Of a stretch of 64,000 bases of DNA, positions 47,209 through 59,100 are shown piece by piece. Below the pieces are notes generated by a model. The model saw nothing but the letters and a program-made list of their open reading frames with translations. It did not search any database and was not told where the DNA came from. How positions within the stretch are numbered: the stretch's first letter is position 1; each line of letters starts with the position of its first letter. Source of the stretch: Owenia fusiformis (taxonomy: Eukaryota; Annelida; Polychaeta; Sabellida; Oweniidae); the NCBI GenBank assembly GCA_903813345.2, contig CAIIXF020000010.1, positions 37,067,425 through 37,131,424 on the forward strand, given 5' to 3'. A program made the translations under genes and the position numbers.

Positions 47209-48239
47209 TCAGGCGTTATAACGCCATTTCTTTAGCGTCTTTATTCGATTTTTTCAATACTTTTGTTTCTATATATTTATATTCTGTATATTTCTTGCTT
47301 GATATTGCACTTTTTAATTCAAATTTTCAAAGATTTTATTCAATTTTAGTAAGTTTATTTAAAAGTCGATCATTGGTATTTGATACCAAATATTTGAATC
47401 AACCTCATCTTTAGAAGATTTTAACCCTCGCTACACAAGATATTATTGTGAAAGTTGTTCATTGTATTAACAACTTTTCTTTTAAGAAGGGAGATGTTAC
47501 AGTAGTACTGTCTTCTATAGTCTATTATACTCACTTTAAGTTTAGTTTATCAATATGCATATACTGTTACCTTTTTATTAGGAATCTTAGGTCAAGGTCA
47601 CAATGACATTACATGTATATCTTGTAAACACAAAATTGAACTGAATGACTCATTAACCCTCGACCTTTTAGAACATTCTGAAACTAGTAAACATTTGTTC
47701 AAATTGAATCATGTCACCAAATATGTCCAATCAAGATGTAGTTCCAAAAGATTAATTTCTAGATTATTCTTACACACTAGTATAAAAAGAACTGCACAGT
47801 ACATTTAGGTAGCTGAACATAATCAGACATCTACAATAGCAGAACAAACAGGATCTTAAGAGGTTCTGGACAAATCATTTGATTCTGGACTNNNNNNNNN
47901 NNNNNNNNNNNNNNTTAACAATCACAGCAATGCTGGTTAATTTTGTCTAATGAAACTGTAACTGTAAATTGCATTTTGATAGTCTTAACTTGTCTGTTTT
48001 TAACACACTGATCAGTGAAGGGTTATATTTGAGAACTTGGGTTGTTGCATCCTTTGTTTAGCGTTTCTGCTTATTGCCACTTTACATGTGACCTACGTTT
48101 GTCTAACTATATTTATAATCCTGAGTATTATAGGCTACATAGTAAGTCTGCAATCACACTTAATTAAAAGCACATTGTATTCCACTGTCTTAATAGTGTA
48201 TTTTTCTGTATGCCTGGTTTTTCACTACTGATCCATAAT
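47209..48239. other. Intergenic, with assembly gap
   Basis: AT-rich sequence between gene A and LINE fragments. A run of 23 N at 47892-47914 marks an assembly gap, so distances here may be wrong. Confidence 0.7.
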
Positions 48240-49085
48240 CCAAGCCATATTTTTCTCTTTTACTACTTCTGAGTGGAGATGTTGAGACAAATCCAGGACC
48301 AGATAATAATCTAATTGCTATTTAACAACATCAACAATGTGAAAGTAGATTCATTAAACCACCTTGTTATCTCAAACAGTATGTGGCTAAGGAAAATGTG
48401 CACATTGTGGCCCTTTGCGAAACAGGCAATGTTACGGATGAAGATTTAAAATCCAAAACTTTTGACTTAAACAACTTTGGACCGCCTAAATTTTGTACAA
48501 ACCATGGAAGAGTTAAGATACTTCTGAGTGGAGATGTTGAGACAAATCCAGAACCAGATAATAATCTAAACAACATCAACAGTGTGAAAGCAGATTCATT
48601 AAACCGCCTTGATTACGTAACTCCAAAGCTTTCATTTTTGCCGATGATACGTCACTTTATGATGCCTATGACAGAAAATCTGACATGCTATTGAATATAA
48701 TTCAACCCCTCCAACAAGAACTGAATAATCTTAATCAATGGGCAACCACTTAGCGGATGCAATTTAAAGCCCAAAAAGTGCTGATCTTACCTTTTATGGT
48801 CAGCAGCTCAACCATCATTAATCTGAGGAAATGACCAAATACCAATGACAGATACCCATAAACACTTAGGTATAGTGTTAGATAAACACTTAAACTTCAA
48901 TGCCCACATTGACCAACTGATTGACAAATTGACAACTTTATTGAGGCTACTGAAGGCTCTTAGTAAAAAGTTATCAAGCAAACATCTCAAAACAATTTAC
49001 AATGCTTACTTCATACCCCACTTAGATTACTGTGCCATACTTTACAATAAAGCATCAGCTCCAAGCTCTCGAAAGACTGCATTAT
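48240..49085 (+). mobile_element. Broken CR1/L2-like LINE with 2A peptide and RT motifs
   Basis: 48275-48301 encodes GDVETNPGP after a Leu run, an exact 2A translational-recoding motif. 48530-48556 encodes a second copy with NPEP, which would be inactive. After the first copy comes ENVHIVALCET, matching the start of an APE-type endonuclease. FADDTSLYDAYD at 48636-48671 is the reverse transcriptase catalytic motif. 48845-49085 encodes HKHLGIVLDKHLNFNAHID and YFIPHLDYC, the RT thumb region. Frames change and stops intervene, and most of the endonuclease and RT is deleted. 2A at the N-terminus is known in CR1/L2-type elements of sea urchin and amphioxus. Confidence 0.8.
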
Positions 49086-49442
49086 AGCACTGTGCAAAAA
49101 GCCAAATATAGTAGGGTATAAGTGGCAAACTATTTGTGAATATAGTTCAGTATGTCCTCACTATATTGTATTCGGTATGGGAAACAAACTATTCTTGCCT
49201 CAGAAGCGGAACATTTAGTATTGGTGGTATATACTCTACGATACTAAATATCGTTCGAACTTTTCTCCGATTATTCTTAAGAGCCAGGAATAGTAGGATA
49301 TAAGTATATAGAAAAGATGAGTATAGTATGTATTACGTAATCCAAAAACAAACTATACGCCTCTTATACGCGAGGCTATATATTCTTTGATGTGCCTTAA
49401 TTTGCTTGGAGTTAATCCTATTTTATTTTTCCATTAAGCGCT
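49086..49442. other. Non-coding spacer
   Basis: Contains loosely repeated ATAGTAGGGTATAAGTGG/AATAGTAGGATATAAGTA segments, otherwise nothing recognised. Confidence 0.45.
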
Positions 49443-50297
49443 AATCACCCTATGCAGACAGAGCCTGTGGGAAATATTGGGTGCGGCGCAAATGAGCGGA
49501 GGGTGCGGAGCTAACGGTCATTTTTGAATTTAAAATTGGGATATTTCTGAAACTAAGCCGTTTTGGGACTTCAAATATACCAAGATATGTGTATTTGACA
49601 CCAAATATCAATAAGATTGTGAAAATAGTAGTGCAATTCATTTTATAGCGACGCAGTATGCCTTAAACATTTCCCAGACCTATATATTTTGAGACTATCC
49701 TTTTAATACTGCGTCCCCAGCATTCATAAAAAATGGTGTTCAAGATACACTACCCATGCAAATTATTTTTGCATCTTGGAACCCAGGCAGTATCTGTGTG
49801 ATTTTATAGAAATTCGGAAATGTTCTTCAGATATGAGCCCCTCTAAATATTGGGTGCGGAGCTACGTTTATGGAGCTGCTCCGCACCCAATATTTAGAGG
49901 GGGCTCATATCTGAAAAAATTTCCGAATTTTTATAAAATCACACAGATACTGCCTGGCTTCCAAGATGCAAAAATAATTTGTATAGATAGTGCACCTTGA
50001 ACACCATTTTTTATGAATGCTGGGGACTCAGTATTAAAAGGATAATTTCAAAATATATAGGTCTGGGAAGGATTTAAGGCACACTGCGTCGCTATAGAAT
50101 GAATTGCGCTACTATTTTCACAATTGTATTGATATTTGGTGTCAAATACACATATCTTGGTATATTTGAAGTCCCAAAACGGCTTAGTTTCAGAAATATC
50201 CCAAATTTAAATTCAAAAATAACCGTTAGCTCCGCACCCTCCGCTCATTTGCTCCGCACCCAATATTTCCCACAGACTCTGTCTGCATAGGGTGCTA
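49443..50297. mobile_element. 0.85 kb near-perfect palindrome
   Basis: The two halves are inverted copies with their centre near 49870 (TGGGTGCGGAGC...GCTCCGCACCCA). The ends are CCCTATGCAGACAGAGCCTG and the complement of CAGACTCTGTCTGCATAGGG. Only a few percent of positions differ. Matching open frames at 49450-49641 (minus) and 50099-50290 (plus) are mirror images of each other and not independent genes. Confidence 0.85.
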
Positions 50298-51112
50298 ATG
50301 TAAACAAATAAAATCATGCATTTCACTTAAAAAGCTAAATCAAACTTAATGTCTGAGATCTCATTAAAAATGTTATGATGTTAAAGTATATGATTTTAAA
50401 TGAACTTTAAATGTATTTTAAAAATGTAAGTCAATACAAAAAGTGGAATGAAAAATTTGGGTATATTTCAAATATAAATCGGTAAATTATTTATTCTCCG
50501 TTTTGAGTAAAATAAGCGCATATTAATTTGAAGTTTGTTTTTAGTCTTACCCAAAATCAGCAGCAATTTCGGTGTAGTTAAAATTAAAATGAGGTAAAGC
50601 GTATCGTGATATCTTTGTTCTTTGTCAGTTTTAAATTGAGACAATCCTGACTTTCCTATGACAAATTAGACCCCTAGTAAGGGAGGGGGTTTGGAGGTTT
50701 AGAGTGAAGCCATCTGGAGGAAAATTAATTGTTGTATAATTATGTGGCAGAAGTTGATGATGATGATGCGTTTTTAAATTTGAAAAAGAAAACAATATTC
50801 AAATGTATGAAATACAATAAGCAATCGGTATAAAATCCCGGGAATTAAAAATTATGAAGGAGGAGGGATTGCGCTGAACAAAAATTTATTTTTGTATGCA
50901 AATCATTAGGTTACATGTACAATCTATAACATAGATAATAGTAGGGATCAACCTTATCAACAAGTGTCACAAAACGATACAGAACAAAAAACAAAGTTTA
51001 AGTATAAAATATGCATATACTTCAATATATTTGTCAATTACATAGCATACAGTAATTACAGAGTACATTATATTTTACAATTTCATGAATAAAATGGTTA
51101 AAAAGGTTAAAC
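50298..51112. other. Non-coding spacer
   Basis: AT-rich, no gene or repeat recognised. Confidence 0.5.
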
Positions 51113-53335
51113 TTGACTCATGAGTATGTTTCAATTTGAAATATAGTATTTGATGTGCTGTAGGTTCTTCAGTATATTAAAAGGTTCAGTTTGGCGCATT
51201 AGTATAGTATAATTTGGCGCGTTATTTATGATGTTCATAATGCCCCAAATTGAACTATGCTAACACGCCAAATTGAACTTTTTAATATACTATTGAACTG
51301 AGAGCACATCACAAGTCCCAAATTGAAACATACTCATGAGCCAAGTTTAACCTTTCAATGTAAGGATGAACTTTGAACATCAGAAAAAACGTGCCAAATT
51401 GATAAATACTGACGCGCCAAATTGAACATTTTTAAAAATACTGATGTACTTGGAGCACATCACATACTATGTGCAAAATTGAAACATACTCTCATGAGCC
51501 AAGTTCAACCTTTCAATGTAAGGATTTACTTTGAACATCATAAATAATGCGCCAAATTGAACTACACTAATGCGCCAAATTTAGCTTTTTAATATATTGA
51601 TGAAGTTTGAGCACATCACATTCTATGTCCCAAATTGAAACATACTCATTAGCCAAGTTTAACCTTTCAATGTAAGGATGTACTTTGAACATCATAAATA
51701 ATGCGCCAAATTGAACTACACTAATGCGCCAAATTGAGCCTCTCATGAGCCAAGTTCAACCTTTCAATGTAAGGATATACTTTGAACATCATAAATAATG
51801 CGCCGAATTGAACTACACTAATGCGCCAAATTGAGCTTTTTAATATATTGATGAAGTTTGAGCACATCACATACTATGTCCAAAATTGAAACATACTCGC
51901 ATGAGCCAAGTTCAATCTTTCAATGAAAGGATTTACTTTGAACATCATAAATAATGCGCCAAATTGAACTACACTAATGCGCCAAATTGAGCTTTTTAAT
52001 ATATTGATGAAGTTTGAGCACATCACATACTATGTCCCAAATTGAAACATACTCATGAGCCAAGTTTAACCTTTCAATGTAAGGATGTACTTTGAACATC
52101 ATAAATAATGCGCCAAATTGAATGATACTAATGCGCCAAATTGAACTTTTTAATATACTGATGTACTTGAATCACATCACATACTATGTCCCACTGGAAC
52201 ATACTCATGAGCCAAGTTTAACCTTTCAATGTAGGGATGTACTTTGAACATCATAAATAACGCGCCAAATTGAACTATGACAATGCGCCAAATTGAACTT
52301 TTTAATATACTGATGAACTTATAGCACATCACATACTATGTCCCAAATTGAAACATACTCATGAGCCAAGTTTAACCTTTCAATGTAAGGATGTACTTTG
52401 AACATCATAAATAACGCGCCAAATTGAACCATGATAATGCGCCAAATTGAACTTTTTAATATACTGATGAACTTGGAGCACATCACACTATGTCCCATTG
52501 AAACATACTCATGAGCCAAGTGTAACCTTTCAATGTAAGGATGTACTTTGAACATCATAAATAACGCGCCAAATTGAACTATGATTATGCGCCAAATTGA
52601 ACTTATAGTACTTTTTAATATACTGATGAACTTGGAGCACATCACATACTATGTCCCATTGAAACATACTCATGAGCCAAGTGTAACCTTTCAATGTAAG
52701 GATGTACTTTGAACATCATAAATAACGCGCCAAATTGAACTATGATAATTCGCCAAATTGAGCTTTTTAATATACTGATGAACTTGGAGCACATCACATA
52801 CTATGTCCCATTGAAACATACTCATAAGCCAAGTTTAACCTTTCAATGTAAGGATGTACTTTGAACATCATAAATAACGCGCCAAATTGAACTATGATAA
52901 TGCGCCAAATTGAACTTTTTATTATACCGATGAACTTGGAGCACATCACATACTATGTCCCATTGAAACATACTCATGAGCCAAGTTTAACCTTTCAATG
53001 TAAGGATGTACTTTGAACATCATAAATAACGCGCCAAATTGAACTATGATAATGTGCCAAATTGAACTTTTTAATATACTGATGTACTTGAATCACATCA
53101 CATACTATGTCCCATTGAAACATACTCATGAGCCAAGTTTAACCTTTCAATGTAAGCATGTACTTTGAACATCATAAATAACGCGCCAAATTGAACTATG
53201 ATAATGCGCCAAATTGAACCTTTTAATATACTGATGAACTTATAGCACATCACATACTATGTCCCAAATTGAAACATACTCATGAGCCAAGTTTAACCTT
53301 TCAATGTAAGGATGTACTTTGAACATCATAAATAA
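51113..53335. repeat. Satellite of about 152 bp units, with an inverted head
   Basis: About 13 direct units built from TGCGCCAAATTGAACT, ATATACTGATGAACTTGG, AGCACATCACATACTATG, ACATACTCATGAGCCAAG and AACCTTTCAATGTAAGGATG. The first unit, about 51113-51235, is inverted relative to the rest, so the array opens with a palindromic junction near 51240. Early units are more diverged and partly truncated; units after 52050 are more uniform. It ends abruptly at the LINE fragment. Confidence 0.9.
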
Positions 53336-53403
53336 CCAGACCAGCCTGCCTAGTTTCAGGTGCTAATCATGGGTCAAATACTCATAAGGTACTTTCTTCT
53401 TTA

Positions 53404-54090
53404 AATTGGAAAAAGCTGGCATCGAGAAGAGATGAGCACTTAATTTTTTTTATTTTTAAAGCACGTTTTAATGCTTTACCTCCCTTCATATGTGAAGTTG
53501 TGAGAACTTATGAAACTGTTCACACTAGAAGGCTGAGAGATCAGCCAGCTTTTCAGATTCCACTACATACTAGTGTCTCAACTAAAACATCTACAATTTT
53601 TAGCGCCATCTCAGCTTGGAATGGGCTTCCACCAACTATCCGGGTTGGGCAGCCAATCTCAAGATTCAAAAGATCAGTCAGGATGGAAAGGAGCCATGCA
53701 TCCTTACCCACATCCAAAATGGAATACACTATGCCAAGACAAACAGAAATTACTTTCAACAGACTTAGAGCTGGTCTCTTGCTCAACAGTCATTTACATG
53801 CCCACACTTTTACCACAATAAATGATCCCAAATGTCCATGTGGTGCAGCTCAACAAACTACTTCTCATTTTTTAATCAAATGTCCACTGCTCATAAATGA
53901 AAGGGAATTGCTTCTTGCAGGACTCGAAGAACTGGAATGTCTGCCCGATTTCAGAAATCTAACAATCTCTAAGAAATCAGATATACTTTTGTCTGGGGAT
54001 ACCAACCTTAGTGATGTAATAAATGGCAAAATTATCGAAATCGTGGCTCACTATGTCTCAACAGCAATCTCAGTATTGAACATCCAGTGA
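53404..54090 (+). mobile_element. 3' end of a LINE ORF2 (CR1/L2-like C-terminus)
   Basis: An open frame of about 228 codons ends in TGA at 54088-54090. It contains NWKKLASRRDEHLIFFIFKA, VHTRRLRDQPAFQIPL, and ISAWNGLPPTIR, the usual C-terminal section after the reverse transcriptase of CR1/L2-type LINEs. Then come FNRLRAGLLLNSHLH and a cysteine/histidine cluster CPCGAAQQTTSHFLIKC. The 5' part is missing; the satellite array abuts it. The open frame suggests a fairly young copy, and a 3' UTR of about 200 bp may follow. Confidence 0.75.
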
Positions 54091-56045
54091 AACATTCTAA
54101 TCCTTTTGGAACCTTATGGGTGGGAGGGGGAGCAAGCATACATACAGACTGAACATACTACGTGGTTTTTGTATTGTGTAAATTCCTGTGTTTTATTTTT
54201 AATTTTTACTATGCCGCTAATGTTATTTAGTTAAATTATGCATACTTATGTATTTATATCAAAATTAATAAGGAAATATAAATAAACTGAAAATATTGGT
54301 TCCAAAACTAATATGTAACTGTTAATACAAGCTCAAAGAACAGTTCAAAATAAGTTTGGAGTCGATAAAAGGGTTGTAAAGTCTAAACATTTAATTTATG
54401 TCTAAGATAAAATCATCAAAGAATTGCTTTATATGGAAATTCAAGATGGCCGCCAAAATGGGTGCCAAAATGAATATGTAACTATTGGTATATAAGCTCA
54501 AAGAACAGATAAAACACAATTTTGTAGACCATGACATGGTTTGGGGTCAAGGATTTGGGAGTAGGCAACTTTGGTTCTAATCATCTCAAAACAAACACCT
54601 CGGGGGGAAAGGAAAGCCTGACCAAGAAATTACTATATCTCGTAACTTGGCAATCTGGGAATGAACCAAGGTAAACGTTGGTGTAGAGAGCTCTAACTGT
54701 AAACTGACCCAGTACCAACTCCTTTAAGAGGAATCTGATGTATGCTTTGTAATGCAATTGCTCCTTTAAGCGTATCTTAATACCCTGGTATCAGCACTTG
54801 GCAGCGGCCAGTTTTGCTGGTGAGATAATAAAGTGCTGCGGGTCATTTCAAATTGGTTGTCAACATGCAAAGAGATTCCTTACAACCAGTTTTTATCTTG
54901 TTCCTAAAGGAAGGACAATCTCAATCCAAGTAGTTTTCAAGTAGAAATAGGTCAGATCAACTGTGGCAACACTTCCTTTACGCCCAGAAACCTTAGGAGG
55001 GGGAAATACAGATGATATACGAATGAAACAAAAGAAAAACATGAAACAAAAAGAAACCACAGTAAAAGAAAAACCTAATGAAAAAGAAGAATGTAAAAAA
55101 GCAAATGCATAAGAGGCATAAAGAAAAGAACGAAAGAAAAAGGGGGTAAAACAAACAAAAATAAGGCAACGAAAAACAAGAAATGGAGAGAAAACATGAA
55201 AAACATGACCAACAGCCAATTTGGCATTGATTTTGGCAGCCATCTTTGATTTTCATAAAGATAACAATTTTACAATTTAAATAAAGAGAAAAAACTTAAT
55301 AATAATGATAACTGAAATCCTCAATCCCTTATTCCTGGTCTAGTAATTTGCTCAAAGATACCATAATCACTGGCCAACATCTTCCATTAATGCTTATAGA
55401 TATATATAGATATAGGTACAATATATATTCATTTTGGCAGCCATTTTGGATTTTAATATGAGAAAGGCTAAAATAGCTTAGGTAAGACTAAATAGAAACC
55501 ATTTCCTCCTGAAACCTACTCTCAGATACCTAAAATACTATTCTAACTGTTCTATGTGCATATGAATTCACTTAAGCAGCCATATCGCCAACCATTTTGA
55601 CAGTCATCTTAAGATGTTATATACTGTAACGGAATTATTTAATAACTTAGATTTATTCATTAATGGAAAAATTAACCTATAAAACCCTACCATGGCACTT
55701 TTCAACTATTCTTTGAGTTTAGATCAATAGTTACATATTCGTTTTGGCCCCCATTTTGGTGGCCATCTTCGATTTCTATGTAATGTAATTCTTTGATGAC
55801 TTCGATTTTGACTAAAATAAAATCCTTAGCCTCTAAAACCTATTCATGGTCTCCAAAGTCACCGTTTAACCGTTCTTTGAGCTTATATCAATACTTACAT
55901 ATTATTTTGACACCCATTTTGGTTTTTTCAGCGAAAACATCCAAGTAGAAACAGTATTAGAAGTTCAGAGATCTTTAGCAATCGTCAGCCTGCATCAATG
56001 AGTAATCAAAAATTATCAAATGAGGACCACATGTTCTTAAATTTA
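54091..56045. other. Intergenic with degenerate CATTTTGG repeats
   Basis: Contains dispersed related blocks (TAAGCTCAAAGAACAG, CATTTTGGCAGCCATTTTGG, CCTCTAAAACCTATTC) in both orientations between 54300 and 55920, which are an eroded tandem array. 55020-55200 is a long A-rich purine tract; minus-strand frames there are Phe/Ser-rich artefacts. No gene was found. Confidence 0.5.
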
Positions 56046-56098
56046 CGAAGGCGATTGTAAAGCCACATACTGTACTCTGCCTGTAATTGTTTTTTCAG

Positions 56099-56196
56099 AT
56101 TTGTGATGATCCATAGCTGAAAGAGTGATCGAAAGATGGCGCTTTTAAATCCTGTTTTAATGATGTTGGTGATACACGCTTTGGCCATTCCTTCAG
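56099..56196 (+). CDS. Gene B exon with start codon and signal peptide
   Basis: ATG at 56136-56138. The exon encodes the same [20 protein letters not shown] as gene A and ends in phase 1 at CTTCAG|GTAATA. It is preceded by the same UTR acceptor TTTTTTCAG. Confidence 0.78.
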
Positions 56197-59100
56197 GTAA
56201 TATTGTACACTGTGTTGTAACCAAAATTGAAATGGACTACTTTATTAAACTCACACCCTGTGGTCGGGAATATGGGACAGAAGAGGGTGGGGGCGGTGAA
56301 TTTCTGCTAGAAAATCCAACAAATCTGAAAGTTTTATTTTTTCAAGAGAAATCTATTCGATTATGGTATGGTTAAGTATGTTTTTTAAAATGATACGATT
56401 CTAAGATAGGAGATCTATTAAAAAAGGCGTAGACCACTTTGGCTTATATTGTAGGCACCGGGGGGGGGGGGACAAATAAAAAGATGTGATAGAATAGCCC
56501 CCATTAGCCATGTTTAGATACACAATTAGTTATCAAATAAGTTATGAAACGCATTAAATTGTAAAATACCATGTGCTCTTGACTGTTTTGAACTATTATA
56601 ATGGTCCCGTGAATTGGTGTGATCTCATAATGGATGATAATAATGCTTCATTAGAAGTGATGTAAGACCCTACAACTGTTTTGTTAAATATTCTGAGGAA
56701 ATTTGAATTTGCCCACTAAGTTCATTTGTAATATGTTCCGACCTCACAAAGTGTGTAATTTTGTTAATATCTTTGCAATATATTTATTTGAGATCATCTT
56801 TAATCTGACTAAAGGATTTTACAAACTAAATGTAACTTTCAATCAGTATTAATTTAATTTTTTTAAATATTTGCGTTTTGGTCGCTAAAACGTTTTACCC
56901 AAGATGTCTTAGGGGCTCTAGTGTAAATCCAACATATCTAAACATGGTTAATTATGATCGTCCTCTCAATTCTTTTCATTTGCCTCGCGTGCCTTGATTT
57001 ATGGTTACCATGGAAACTATTTCTTGTGAAATATTTCTGTAATACTAAACATTTTATGCTAGATTAATAAGACATTCTATGCTGCACATTCTTTGAAAAT
57101 TTCATTAGAATAATATTATTATATTGAAAAAAGAAATGAGAGAGATAATACGATAACTTTATGATCAACCCTCGTATATGCATTTCAGAATTTTAGCTCT
57201 CATAGAAACCAATGAAACAATAATATTTAAAACTCATTTTCCCTTTTAACCTGGTTAACAATCAACATTGATTTATTTTTAAGCATATTTAAAAAGTTGT
57301 TTGCCACCTTAGTAATGTCACGATGTCATGATGAGGTTGCAAACTATTTTTAATATGCTAAAACATTTAAGTTGCACATTATATATGATATTTTATTATT
57401 GAAATAGTATGTCCTTCATTCAACATTTGCATTTGTGAAAAGGTCCATGTGAAGTATGGCAAGTGGTTTTAGACAGTTATATCTTTCACCATGAGCACTT
57501 TTTGGGCATAAATACAGTGTTTTTTATTAAAACGATATGTTTTGTTTCAAGTGAAGTACCCATGATGATTATCAATCGAACATTTTGAAAAAATTATGAA
57601 TAGGGACCCCATGTCAACAATTTTTCAAAATGTTGAACCTATTTACTATAAAGAGGATCTCCTTTTTCTGATTTTTATTGCATGAAAAGATTATTGAAAA
57701 GGGGTCTAAAACTTCTTCAAAAGTAGAATTGTATTGAAAGTCTAGTTTTGAAGATATCAATTTTCGATGACCAAAGTTATGATGAAAACAATGGATAGCA
57801 CGAGTTTTACCTATGGGAAAATTACATGGGGTATGTGGTTTTTAACTTTAACGCATTTAAATACCAATCCCCTTTTCAGAAGTTGTAAATATAGTGTAGA
57901 AGAAACTTTCGATATGGTTAAATCGAGAAAAAACAAGATCCTCGTTTTAGAAAATAAGCTTGACATTTCTTAAAAGTGCCCAGATGGGGTCCTAAACTAT
58001 AATTTTTCAGAGAGTTGGATTGATATTTTACTATCACGGGAACTTCACTTGAAAGAAAACATATTGCTTTTATAAAAAAAACTGTATTTATGGCCAGAAA
58101 GTACTCATGGTGAAAGATATGACCGTCTGAAATCACTTGCCATACTGCACATGGACCTTTGGAGAAAAGGATATCATTTTGATGAAATGAGACACATTCC
58201 TCGTGGGAGAATGGTAAAAATATAAGACTGCCTTAACTTATTTGCCAAAATCCCGTATCAGAACTATAATCAGAAAATTTCATGAGACTTTATATTGTGT
58301 TATAATGGCATATTATGATTCATATTCGTATTATGAATCATTCTAATTTTAAAAATTGTTAATAAAAGTTGAGAATGTCGTTCGATGGATTAAATTGTAT
58401 CTATTAATGTCAACATCATTGGGTGACGACATACAACACAAGTTTCAGAAAAATATTATGGAATAAATAGGTTATTGATGGTCGTGATGAAATACTAATT
58501 TTTTCCTCGAGAAAATATGATATTGGCCTCTGAAAATACCATATTGACACCCGGGTTGTCGCCCTTGGTCAATATGGTATTTTGCTTGGCCAATATCATA
58601 TTTCCCTCGAAATAAAATTCATATTCCATCCCTACCATTAAATAACCTCTATGCATCTCTTCATATATTCAGAATATTTTAATATATCTACCAAAGATCA
58701 ATACTAATCAATTTTCAGATTTTATTCTGTTATCCCATGAACCTGTTATAAAGACCATTTAGCATACTGACAATCTCCAACCTAAGCTCCCCCATTGGGC
58801 TACGTGTTAAAGCCTCTTTAGTATGAAGTTTTATTTACTTAACACAAGCGATGAAAATATTTATAATTTTAAAGGAAACGTAACTTGACCTTATTTCCAA
58901 TACCTCAACATTTTGTCAAATTCTTTCCTCAATAGGTCAAAAATTGATGATAAATTTGATGAATTTTTGAAAATCGACATTCTCATGTTAACCAATGGGA
59001 AATTGTAGGTTTTCCGCAAGTCATATAACAGAATATCCATCCATCCGAATCCTTGCAAAAATACAAGTTAGGTAGGCAATTGTATTTGCTAACTTTCTTT

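Noticed and set aside
51113-53335. Possible CRISPR-like array
   Set aside because: Units are about 152 bp, contiguous and without unique spacers, in animal DNA; it is a satellite.
54893-55256. Phe- and Ser-rich minus-strand membrane-like proteins
   Set aside because: They come from an A-rich purine tract with no splice or domain support.
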